A stretch of 64,000 nucleotides of DNA from Cladorhizidae sp. MBARI D1340-BT2 (lineage: Eukaryota > Porifera > Demospongiae > Poecilosclerida > Cladorhizidae): contig JAQNBH010000014.1 of the NCBI GenBank assembly GCA_028752905.1, forward strand, positions 17,715,250 to 17,779,249. The letters run 5' to 3'. Under the pieces are notes generated by a model. That model was given only the letters and a program-made list of their open reading frames with translations. It was not told where the DNA came from and ran no database searches. Below are positions 38,186-45,900 of this stretch, in pieces (positions within the stretch are counted from its first letter, which is position 1; the number at the start of each line of letters is the position of its first letter). The position numbers were made by a program, and so were the translations under genes.

Positions 38186-39092
38186 TTGTACAGCTACAGT
38201 TTAGAAGCAAGTAAGCTGGCACTTTTACACCGAGACAGACATTGGCTATGTTGTGTTAGGTAAGTGACTTTGGACTCCAATCTCACTGGAAACCACTATC
38301 GCCAAAAACGGCACAACAGTTGGCAGTGCAGCCCATTTGACTAGGAACACACCTAAGCATGCAATTTTCACATTCCCTGACGATAGCAGCACACAAATAA
38401 CGCAACATGGCGGTGTTACCAACAAACAATGCTAGCTATATTATAGCTCACATAGCAGGAATTTGCTAGCGAGAGTGCCTCTAGCCCTGCTCTATTAGCT
38501 AGCTATGTTAGAGCACACATAATGCAAGGAGCTTGCTAGTGAGGCTGCCTCTAGCCCTTCTCTATTAGTAGAGCTCTAGTGAGGCTGCCTCTAGCCCTAC
38601 TCTATTTTTAAAACAGCTCTATTTTTAAAACAGTTGCTGAAATGGCTGAATCTATCCCAGACTTCACCAGGTTAAAAATTAAAAAGAATTTTTTTTTTGT
38701 AAGTAGCCATAACTATGTCTGGTCTGTATGTTATGTATGTGTTTAGAAGTCGCTGGATGCAGTACCAGCTTGAAAGCACTCCCACAATGGAGTGGGCCTG
38801 GTACCTCTGTTGGAAATACAAGAGAGTCTGTGATGAATAAGTTCCCCCACCAACCCACCTAAAAACTAAATAGCCCCCCCCCTCCTCCTTATTCCATACC
38901 CATTTGCTTACAGGACATCACCCCAAAAGTAACTTTTAACTTAGCCCCCCACACTGAACTTACAGTATTGCTTGACTGTTGTTGCACCACTGCAGGCATG
39001 GGGGTATAGCCAGGCTGAGGAATTGTGCTAGGCGGGTATTCAGCAGACGGAAGAACACTGTAGCCCCTTTTAGATCCAGCATAGTCGTTCAT
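25974..39092 (-). CDS. CD225/dispanin (IFITM-like, proline-rich) two-pass membrane protein, three exons
   Basis: The coding parts are 39092-38964, 33859-33692 and 26246-25974, all joined in phase 0 with GT/AG junctions, giving 189 aa. The N-terminus is cytosolic-type and proline-rich with tyrosines (YSVLPSAEYPPSTIPQPGYT). Exon 2 carries the first membrane segment and the CD225 signature (LCHCNFLALVCLIPAIICSC). Exon 3 carries SAGDYNQAKSCGSYSLCC and the second membrane segment. In this family the cysteines beside the membrane are often palmitoylated and the proteins act at the plasma or endosomal membrane; the role of this one is unknown. The introns are about 5.1 and 7.4 kb and hold satellites and transposons. 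A second, similar gene lies upstream on the same strand, suggesting tandem duplication. Confidence 0.8.
26247..27172. other. Intron of CD225 gene, no features recognised
   Basis: This intronic sequence has short direct repeats (AACTATTTGTTAATTTGTTA near 26330-26375) and pyrimidine-rich stretches near the acceptor. No exon or transposon could be supported. Confidence 0.5.
27173..27597. repeat. 42-bp minisatellite
   Basis: About ten copies of a 42-bp unit, with the core GATGCTAGGGAGGAGAGACT then AGCTAACATTTGGGGACTGT. Two units are shortened by loss of the AGCTAACATTTG part. Because 42 is a multiple of 3, the - strand is open for 107 codons as a 14-residue repeat (MLASLSSLASNSPQ). I regard that frame as incidental. 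Confidence 0.93.
27598..29336. other. Intron of CD225 gene, unassigned
   Basis: I see no gene or complete transposon. Small direct repeats are present (GCACATGGCATCTACAACC near 27736-27790). Short open frames at 27977-28195 and 28356-28547 have no recognisable domain or splice context. Confidence 0.45.
29337..29538. mobile_element. Candidate palindromic MITE (PIF/Harbinger-like ends)
   Basis: TTAAGGCTGGCTCACAATAT at the left and ATATTGTGAATCAGCTTTAA at the right form imperfect terminal inverted repeats, bordered by TTAA-like sites. The centre contains a hairpin (GCTTGAATAGAA, short loop, TTCTATTCAAGC, about 29462-29496) with GCAATG/CATTGC outside it. No coding capacity. The family is a guess from the GGCTGG...CACAATA ends. 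Confidence 0.45.
29641..29935. repeat. 34-bp minisatellite
   Basis: About eight to nine tandem copies of a 34-bp unit, GAGACCCTTCACGTGTATAA followed by TCCGCTGTCCTATG. Two units are truncated. Confidence 0.9.
30195..30345. repeat. GT/GA-rich microsatellite
   Basis: Alternating GTGTGT and GAGAGA runs. The long open frames on the - strand here (up to 137 codons of His/Thr/Ser) are products of this simple repeat. Confidence 0.9.
30566..30610 (-). ncRNA. Small hammerhead ribozyme motif (Penelope-associated, dimeric type)
   Basis: On the - strand the order is TTATTC, CTGATGA, a stem-II hairpin (GACT, 9-nt loop, AGTC), GAAACGTC, then GAGTGA. The strands TTATTC and GAGTGA pair over six positions (four Watson-Crick, two wobble) to make stem I. 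The conserved core CUGAUGA and GAAA is complete. Stem III is only the self-complementary ACGU followed by C, the expected cleavage position, so two RNAs would have to pair, as described for small hammerhead variants linked to Penelope-like retroelements. One extra A lies between CTGATGA and stem II, so activity is uncertain. No reverse transcriptase gene is seen beside it, so this is probably the end of a truncated element. Confidence 0.62.
30611..31490. other. Intron of CD225 gene, unassigned
   Basis: No coding evidence. There is a short direct duplication (ATTACAGCCCTTCCTGT, about 31051-31092). The left part may belong to the retroelement that carries the ribozyme motif. Confidence 0.45.
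31500..31750 (-). pseudogene. piggyBac transposase N-terminal relic
   Basis: The - strand reads DFGLSEEES, then after a frame change GDGISSHLGQDSVDPEAQLS and later DGDEITSDDEGIDSE. This matches in order the acidic N-terminus of the piggyBac copy at 35877-36126 (GGGISSYLGQSRVEPEALLS ... DGDENTSDEEG). No catalytic domain and no clear terminal repeats remain. It is a degraded insertion in the CD225 intron. Confidence 0.65.
31751..32279. other. Intron of CD225 gene, nothing recognised
   Basis: A/T-rich sequence between the piggyBac relic and the 23-bp minisatellite. No feature supported. Confidence 0.45.
32280..33622. repeat. 23-bp minisatellite
   Basis: About 58 copies of AGCAAGATATGGTGCCATGT plus a variable GGC, CAC or AGC triplet. 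The near-palindrome ATGGTGCCAT occurs in every unit, and some units are one base shorter (ATGGTGCATG). The sequence lacks stops in several frames of both strands, giving long open frames (up to 229 codons) with 23-residue periodicity. These are not considered genes. The array lies about 70 bp downstream (gene sense) of CD225 exon 2. Confidence 0.95.
33692..33859 (-). CDS. CD225 gene exon 2 (first membrane segment)
   Basis: 168 bp, phase 0 at both ends: acceptor CACACACAG before AATGTT, donor GTGTG then GTAAGT. It encodes NVVVVGQPQPQQVVNIRIP followed by the first hydrophobic segment with paired cysteines (LCHC) and the CLIPAIICSC turn typical of CD225. It fits between the exons at 38964 and 26246 without a frame change. 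Confidence 0.85.
33868..34130. repeat. ~60-bp minisatellite
   Basis: Four to five copies of a roughly 60-bp unit around GTAACATGTGGTATAGGTGT and GGTGTGCATGGTGTGATATG, directly upstream (gene sense) of the CD225 exon 2 acceptor. Confidence 0.88.
34131..34630. other. Intron of CD225 gene, unassigned
   Basis: It contains a C homopolymer near 34230 and no supported feature. Overlapping + strand frames of 60-100 codons have no recognisable domain. Confidence 0.4.
34636..34865. repeat. ~40-bp CA-rich minisatellite
   Basis: About five copies of a 38-42 bp unit, CATGCACACATCCACTCACA followed by TGCATGCATACACACACATA. The open frames on both strands are by-products. Confidence 0.9.
34866..35651. other. 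Intron of CD225 gene, nothing recognised
   Basis: No supported gene or repeat between the CA-rich minisatellite and the piggyBac element. Confidence 0.45.
35877..36126 (+). pseudogene. piggyBac transposase N-terminal exon with a nonsense codon
   Basis: It starts MAVRLSLDKVISQ and after a TAG codon continues DDFVLSEDESSDQEGGGISS, an acidic N-terminus typical of piggyBac proteins. It ends at a possible donor (GAAG then GTATTT). The same layout is seen at 55976-56176 and 54701-55108. Confidence 0.7.
36810..37181 (+). pseudogene. piggyBac transposase C-terminal fragment
   Basis: It reads VEACSLNSYVLDSHVRRADH and later RCVVCVVVGNMSGISNRHET, then TVCHKEGLFF. This is the end of a piggyBac transposase: the last helices of the RNase H-like domain and the Cys-rich finger with the RHET-T-Y and C...C elements. 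Several finger cysteines are replaced, so it is degenerate. The upstream part of the open frame (36732-36809) is low-complexity and not clearly part of the protein. Confidence 0.7.
37742..37926. repeat. Poly-C and AT microsatellite
   Basis: A long C homopolymer near 37811-37829, an ATA-rich stretch and (TA)n leading into the hairpin at 37927. Confidence 0.85.
37927..38081. repeat. 72-bp perfect inverted repeat with 11-nt loop
   Basis: The left arm 37927-37998 (starting ACTTAGAAGGTAGTTTGCTG) is the exact reverse complement of 38010-38081, separated by GTACTTTTCTA. The arm contains CTGATGAAGGCTACAAATAG, resembling the 5' side of a hammerhead core, but no GAAA follows. TA repeats border it on the left, and a second GTACTTTTCTATATA copy occurs near 38141. 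It is probably a fold-back transposon end or retroelement terminal repeat pair. Confidence 0.9.
38082..38963. other. Intron 1 of the CD225 gene with short repeats
   Basis: (TA)n lies at about 38152-38182. Near 38460-38610 there are two to three degenerate copies of GCTAGTGAGGCTGCCTCTAG. No coding evidence. Confidence 0.5.
38964..39092 (-). CDS. CD225 gene exon 1 (proline-rich N-terminus)
   Basis: The ATG at 39092 begins MNDYAGSKRGYSVLPSAEYP; the 43-codon exon ends ...QQQSSNT before GTAAGT. It joins in phase 0 to exon 2 at 33859. Pro/Tyr-rich N-termini before a CD225 domain are usual in the proline-rich transmembrane branch of the family. A 5' untranslated exon could lie further upstream. Confidence 0.75.
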
Positions 39093-39852
39093 TTCTACGG
39101 CAGTGAAAAATTATGCACGACTGAAAATCTATTTAGCTTCTAGGTTCTATTACACTAACCATGATGATCCATCTTTAATTGCCGAGTGGCCTTGAGCAGC
39201 TTTACGTAGTACTAACTACAAATCGCACAAGATAAAATAAGAGCAGCTTGCAGTGAAATGACTTCAATCCCCAATTAAATAGAGGGCCGTTTTCGTTAGC
39301 AACGCCCATTTATGCTCTATATTATACGCCCCGTTTTTTAAATTCTTCGTGATCGAGGAAAGCAGGTGTGCGCTCACCAAAATTTGATTTTTTATGTGAA
39401 AGTCGAAGTGGTGTTAGTGCAGAGATAACTGCCTCATTGCAAGGCGGTGGTTCACGCATTACTGAACGGCGTGAGCCTAGTGCACGCTTCATAGATGAGT
39501 GAGCCTCCTCATATTTTCACAAGATCCAACTTCCCAACTGAAACAGGTAGCAGCTACCTCTGTATACTTTCAACCACGCCGGCTTGAAGCGCACTATATT
39601 CGCGCGCACGCATATTCCCTTTTTTCCCGACCCGGAAGGTAAAGGGTCGGCTACGCCAGTCAAGGCAATACCTGGCTATTGACTTGCCAGCCACTAACTA
39701 TCGGCCAGGGCCTAACAACCCAACAAAGATCTGCACACCATTAATGAAATCACCATGGTCATTGTACTAATGCCGAGATGAACAAGGTAGCTAGTTTTGA
39801 TAAAGTTAGGCAAGTTTGCTCATTGTTACGGAGATGCCAACTCAATTATTAC
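39093..39852. other. Upstream region of the CD225 gene (promoter expected)
   Basis: This should hold the promoter and 5' untranslated region of the - strand CD225 gene. I can identify no specific element with confidence. Confidence 0.4.
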
Positions 39853-40181
39853 TGTTATGGACCTAACTCTGGTTGGAGCTAGGGCAGGGTACAGGAGCTA
39901 TGAGAAGCGTTATATAAAGTTCTATTATAGCTTACATTCAAGACTTCTACAGAGCATCAAGCATGACAGAACTGAGCATGAATCACGTGCGAGGTGCTTT
40001 TATAATCCAGCAGCCATGTGTAATAAAATTATAAGTCCTCGCTAAATATAGTCACAATCATAACACATTACAATTACATTCCTGACATTACAATTACATT
40101 CCTGAGGTGATGCCAGTTTAGTCTTGTCCTCAGAGTTCAGCCTAGATGAGGTATTCAGCATTGTCAGGGGGTTCCCTGACA
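39853..40181 (-). repeat. Candidate 3' LTR of the Gmr1-like element
   Basis: On the - strand the sequence after the purine tract AGGGGGGAG begins TGTCAGGGAACCCCCTGACA and extends to ...CCATAACA at 39853. An alternative start is TGTTATGATTG at 40065, which would form a 7-bp inverted pair (TGTTATG/CATAACA) with the end. Only one LTR copy is present, so the boundaries cannot be confirmed. Confidence 0.45.
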
Positions 40182-41880
40182 CTCCCCCCTACTTCTTCTG
40201 GAGTGGGCTCCTTGTCAGGCGGCCAGCTCTGTCTGCTGAGGCCATCAGCATTGCCATTGTTTATCCCTGGCCTATGAATAATCTCGAAACTGTATGGCTG
40301 AAGTGCGAGAGACCAGCGTGTTAGCCTGCTGTTCACATCTCGAAACTTTTGGAGATAGGCGAGAGCCTTGTGATCCGTGTATATTTCAAATGGCGCTCCA
40401 CTAAGATACACCCTGAAGTGTTTCACACCTTCAACGACTGCAAGGCACTCGAGCTCTACCGCCGAGTAATGTCTCTCTCTCGGTAGTAGTTTCCTTGAGT
40501 GGAAGGCAATACTTAGGTTGGTCCTCACCTTCCTCATTCTTCTGGCTAAGCACCACACCGAGGCCTGTGCCAGAAGCATTTGTCTGGAGCATGAAGATTT
40601 TGTCATAATCCGGGCTAATGAGTACGGCATCAGATGACAATGCTGCCTTCAGATCTCTGAATGCCGTCTCTCGATCTGGTGTCCAGACAACTCGGTTGGG
40701 TGATTCCTTTTTCGTCATCTCATGCAGTGGGGCTGCAACTTCTGAAAATCCCTGTACAAACCTCCGATAATAGTTTGCAAGACCTAAGAATGAACGAATA
40801 TCCTTCTTCTTGACTGGTTTGGAGAACTCCCTAACAGCTCTCACCTTGCTCGGTATTGGTCTCACTCTTCCTCTGCCGACCCTGTGACCAAGGAACTCAC
40901 ACTCTCTTGTTCCTAACTGACACTTGCCAAGGTTGACTGTCAGTCCAGCTCTCTGCAACCGGGACATCACCTGATGCAGGTGTTCGACATGGTCCTCCCA
41001 GGTGAGGCTGAAAATGGTAACATCGTCCATATATGCTGCAGCATATTCCATGACATCCGACAGCAACGTATTCATGAGACGTTAGAACACAGCCGGTGCG
41101 CCCACAAGACCGAAGGGCATCACTGTAAATTCATATTTCCCTAGCGGGGTCACAAAGGCTGTCTTCTCTTGAGATCCCTCCTCGACTGGGATCTGCCAGT
41201 AACCTTTCCGTAGATCAAGGGCCGAAATATACTGTGCCCGTCCAAGACCATCTAGCAGATCGTCCACCCTAGGCATGGGATACGGGTCGGGCCTGGTTAC
41301 CGCATTCAGCTTTCTGTAATTGACACATAGCCGGGTGCTACCGTCCTTTTTCGGAAGCAATACGATAGGCGAAGCCCATGGGCTGGTCGATGGTCTAATG
41401 ATCCCTGCTTCAAGTAGATCATGGATCTGACTCTGAACTTCTGAGTGTCTATGCCTACTGAGCCTGTAGGGAGGAGAGTAGACCGGTGGGGAATCTCCTG
41501 CGTGGATGGATATGTGGGTAAGGGTTGTTCTTCCCGCCTGCGGTCGGAAGGTTTCCCTAAACTTGTGCTCCCACTTCTGGAGGTCTTCTCGTTGTGACTC
41601 TGTCAAGCTGTCATCAATCTTCGGTCTCTTCAACTCGGTCTCTCTCTCCCAACTATCAACTGTCAACTCAGAGGGAGCATCTGCAGGGCCTTCTGCTTCA
41701 ATCATCAAGCATGCTGCCACTGGGTTCCTCCACTCTGCTATGGCATTCACATGGAAGACTCGACTCTGCTTCCTTTTGTCGGGCATCCTGACACGGTAGG
41801 TGACGTCGGAGATCTTTTATTCGGCCCCTGCCACATCCTTTCACACTTCTATCATTCTGGTGAATGTGTCATTATTGATA
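40142..41880 (-). pseudogene. Gmr1-like Ty3-type retroelement pol: integrase C-terminus, RT, RNase H
   Basis: Read on the - strand, first comes the end of an integrase: MWQGP (about 41835) and, after a frame change, DVTYRVRMPDKRKQSRVFHV, the GPY/F region. Without a break follows a reverse transcriptase (LPKKDGSTRLCVNYRKLNAV, DLRKGYWQIP, MPFGL, AAYMDDVTIFS), then an RNase H (TNASGTGLGVVLSQ, YTDHKALAYLQ, INNGNADGLSR). Integrase before RT is the Ty1/copia order, known among Ty3-type elements from the Gmr1 group. It is dead: an in-frame TAA at 41082-41084 follows APAVF, and a frameshift near 40500 splits RNase H. Gag, protease, most of integrase and the 5' LTR are missing. Confidence 0.75.
40182..40190 (-). 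other. Polypurine tract of the Gmr1-like element
   Basis: AGGGGGGAG on the - strand lies inside the 3' end of the pol frame and directly before a TG that could start the LTR. Confidence 0.45.
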
Positions 41881-42747
41881 TGCATTCAGGAGCTCCCCTA
41901 CAAGCCACCTTTCTGGACAAAATTCACAAAGAATATGCACATGGAACCCCTCAGACCAACATGGCTCCAATGGCAGCCCACAATGAAGAAGCTACCCTTC
42001 CCGCCGTAGGTCAGGCACAACCCAGTATAGAGTGACTGTCCTAACCAGCCAATGCATGGGCTTAGCAGAAGCAGAGAAGGAAAGTGTCCATAACACCCAT
42101 ACCATTCACCATGTAGCCTCTTTCCCTCATTAGGTCACTTGTACAATTCTTGTTTTGTAGCTAGCCTCATTTTAGGAGGGCATCCTTTTTGGGAGGATAA
42201 CCTCGTTTTGCCTAGGCTCCTACCCAGCCATTCTGTAGAGAGGAGGGGGAATACATTTAGCGCATGAGACTAGCAGTGTATCAATGAACAACTCTATTGG
42301 ATTCACTTAATGAACAACTCGATTGGATTCGCTTTGTTAAAAAAAGGGTTGGAAGAAGGAGCCAATGATGTAGACAACGAACATTCAGATTATTCTTCAC
42401 TATTTACTATGTATGCCACCCATAAGTATATTGTTTTATCAATTAATTTTTTTTTTTAATAATAATAAATTTTATTAAAGACTTTCAAAATCCCTACAGG
42501 TAAGGGTCTCACTAATGAGTAATGCATGTAAGAATAACAATACTCTAGCAACATAGTAATAACACACAATCCAAGCATTACAAATGCACAGGAAAAATCA
42601 CTCAGTCCTTCACAACACTAATACAATAATGACAGTATTATTTTACTCATGTTGACAGAAGTATCATATAATAATGGTGTCCATTCAATGGACCGATATT
42701 GAAATACTTCTAGCTCATAATCTAAATCACAAGAATTACATTTTCTC
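41881..42747. other. Unassigned sequence between retroelement and CD225 gene
   Basis: A short duplication occurs near 42280-42325 (AATGAACAACTC...ATTGGATTC). No coding support. It is downstream of the second CD225 gene. Confidence 0.45.
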
Positions 42748-42943
42748 TCAAAATCCTACATCAAAAAAGTGGCTGAGATATACCAGAGCACTACCAGTCG
42801 TTGCTCCAATAATTGCTATGATGGAAATGATGAGTATATATGAATGTAAAAAGTTCTGCAAGGATGCAGCAACACCCCAAGGTGCAGCACTGGGAAATTT
42901 GTCTGGCCCATGGGTAAGCTTCTCTATCCCCGTCAATTAAGAT
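42748..42943 (-). CDS. CD225 gene exon 4 with apparent frameshift in second membrane segment
   Basis: After acceptor CCCACTACAG the phase-0 frame reads ILIDGDREAYPWARQISQCC, fitting the CD225 loop, and ends at a stop near 42791 with a polar His/Ser-rich tail. The next frame over the same DNA encodes a good membrane segment (SYILIISIIAIIGATTGSAL) to a stop at 42748. The switch lies around the GAACTTTTTACATTC stretch, a T run prone to indels. Confidence 0.6.
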
Positions 42944-45900
42944 CTGTAGTGGGAATTGGCAAGAAAACAATAAACAACAATACACACTCAGTAACCACCT
43001 ACATATAGACCGCTTCTTTAATGGTTGCTATGGCAGTCAGAGACATGAAACAGTGAAAGGACTAAGCAACAGTTTATATAACTCCCCACATTAATATACG
43101 TTCCCTAGCTTGTGCACAGAACTACACAAAATAAAACACTCTTGTGTCTAATCAACTCCATGTCCTGTGGCTACTACAAGTTCAGTTCCAATGCAATAAT
43201 AAAAAACTCTGACAATGCCAGTAAAATCACAAACATAACATTACAAGCTGCTGCATGTTTAGTACTGAATTACATGTAGCTACCACTTACACAAATTAGA
43301 ACCTCTTACTAAACCTTCAACTTGCACAGAATTAAAGCACTTGTCATCATTTGCATAACCAACAACTTTTTTGTTTGACTTACAATTAACGATGCAATGT
43401 TGGCTGGAATGGCAAAAATAAAGAGGGAGGGGTTACAGAAACTCAGTATCAGCAACATAATGGAGACGGATAAATAGATCCAGTTGTAATTCCGGTAGCC
43501 GTACCTTCCAGATCTACCACCAATCGTGTTCTCCTGAGAAGCAGGATTACATGTTTGCTGATCAAAATATATTAGCATAACTAAGATAGTTATGATCTCA
43601 ATAATCAACTAGAAATTTAGATACTCGATCTAGAAAGTTGATTATTGAGAAGGCCATTGTAATTTTGTTATGTCAAATGAGAGTTCAGTGAACATTATAC
43701 TGTTCAACTGTTAGTTACTGTTTATCTGGTTGTCTTTATATCCGTCTAGGCCAACTGATGGGACTAGATTTCTTGAGACCGTCGAACCGTACTTAGTCGG
43801 GTAACACGAGTATAAAACTTCTCATTCTCTATCACGTGATATAATAATGTGTCACAATCAATACGTAATGATGATGTAATGTCTATGCATAATAATCAAC
43901 GTGACTGATATAGTGTGTGTGATTAGTAATATAATACTTGAACATTACATCTCTCCTTTTTTTCTTAATTTAATATCTTAACATAATGAAATGTTCTAAT
44001 GACTCACTGTTCATAAATATTATGACCAAATCGATGAAAAGGTTGTTTCATCCTGGTAGGGTATCTTCTGTTCCGTGTCGGAGGAACTTGATTCACTGGA
44101 AGCATATTTTGTGGGGAATTTCCTTGTGGTGGAGTCTCGTTGTCATCTTCCAGCGTATCTGACTCATACTCATCTTCTGAGAGATCTGGATACTCGATAT
44201 TCGAACTAATCTTTTTGAACTGAGAAATGTTTCGTGTAACATACTTTCCGTTCCTGATCGCTGTGATCATTGTTCCATTTTTTCTCACTATTTGGAAAGG
44301 TGATGGATCAAACTTTGTGCTGAACTTGTTCTTCTTTCGCTGACGTAGGAGAACTGTTTCACCAATGTTGAGACTTGAGACTTTAGCTCGGGCTCTTCTG
44401 TCTGCATGCTCCTTCATTCTCTCTTTGGCTCGTTTATCTTTTTGTTTAACTTCCACATCATTTCCTGGAGTGTCAACACCCATTTCCACTTGGGGAAGCT
44501 TGGTTTTGATTTTTCTGTTGAACAGTAATTCAGATGGGGAAACTCCAGTTGTGCAGTGTGGTGTAGCTCTGTAATTCAACATGAATCGGTACAGATCTTT
44601 CTTCCAATCTCTTCCTTCAGCATTCGATGAACGAATTGCTTTTGTGAGGGGTTTCATAAAGTTCTTTCTGAATTAGCTTGTGGCCACAATGGAGTAATCT
44701 TCTGGTGAGATATTCCATTATCTTCCATATAGGCTTTAAACTCATTTCCGAAAAATGGTGGTCCATTATCAGTCTTGAGAACTCTTGGAATTCCGTGTGT
44801 GGCAAAGATTCTGTCAAGCTTGGAAATTGTTCCTTTTGCTGCTGTTGATTGTACTATTTCTACTTCAGGAAAACGAGAATAGGCATCTATCGTAACAAGT
44901 AGATATTCTCCAGTTGGGAAAGGTCCACAGAAATCAACATGTACAGTGTGCCATGGCTCTGGAGGCAATGTTGACATCTGGAGAGGTTCAGGACGATTTT
45001 CTGGACCATTGGCCTGACACAAGCAATGCAATTATCAATCTGTTGCTTTACTCTTGCTTCTATTCCTGGGAACCATACTTTTTCTCTGAGCAACTTCTTT
45101 GTCTTAACAATTCCTTGGTGACCTTCATGAGCCAACATAATTGCTCTCTTTCGTAGTGAAGTTGGTATTACGATGCGATTTCCACGGAGTATCACACTTT
45201 CATCACTACTAACAGTGAGTTCATTTTTGACTGTTTGAAAAAGCTTGATTTCTGCGATGTCTGCCTCGGATGTGGTCTGCTCTTTCCACTTGTCAGTTCT
45301 GATCATTTTGGATATCTGCTGCAAGGTTGGGTCAGCTGTGGTTGCTTCTCGAATCTCTGACAACGTCATAGCCTTTGGTACTGCGTGAGCAGATAAGAAA
45401 TTGACATAGTCCTCCGCCATGGTTTCTTGTTTCTTTGGTTCCTCTGAGTTTGTCCTCTGAGTTTGTATGTCTTGAGAGGTAATCGGAAGGATTCTGGTTT
45501 CCTTTAGTATGTACTATTGAGAAGTCATATCCTTGTAGTCTCAGATTCCAACGTTCGATGCGTGCTGGAGGCTTGGACTTTGGGTTACCATAAATCAATT
45601 CGACTGGTTTGCAGTCCGTGTAAAGGGTAAAATGTCCACCATAGAGATATAGATGAAACTTTTCAATAGCCCACACTATGGCTAATGCTTCTTTCTCCGT
45701 CTGAGAATACCTGCTTTCAACATCAGAGAGTGCTCTGCTTGCATAAGCTATTACTCTTCTGTCATTCTCTCCCTGCGACTTTTGAAACAGTATTGCTGAG
45801 AGACCGACAGGTGATGCATCTGTGATCAGCTCTGTTTCCTTTTGTTGATCGAAATATGCCATGATTGTATCACTTGCTAATAGCAGTTTGATTTTTTGAA

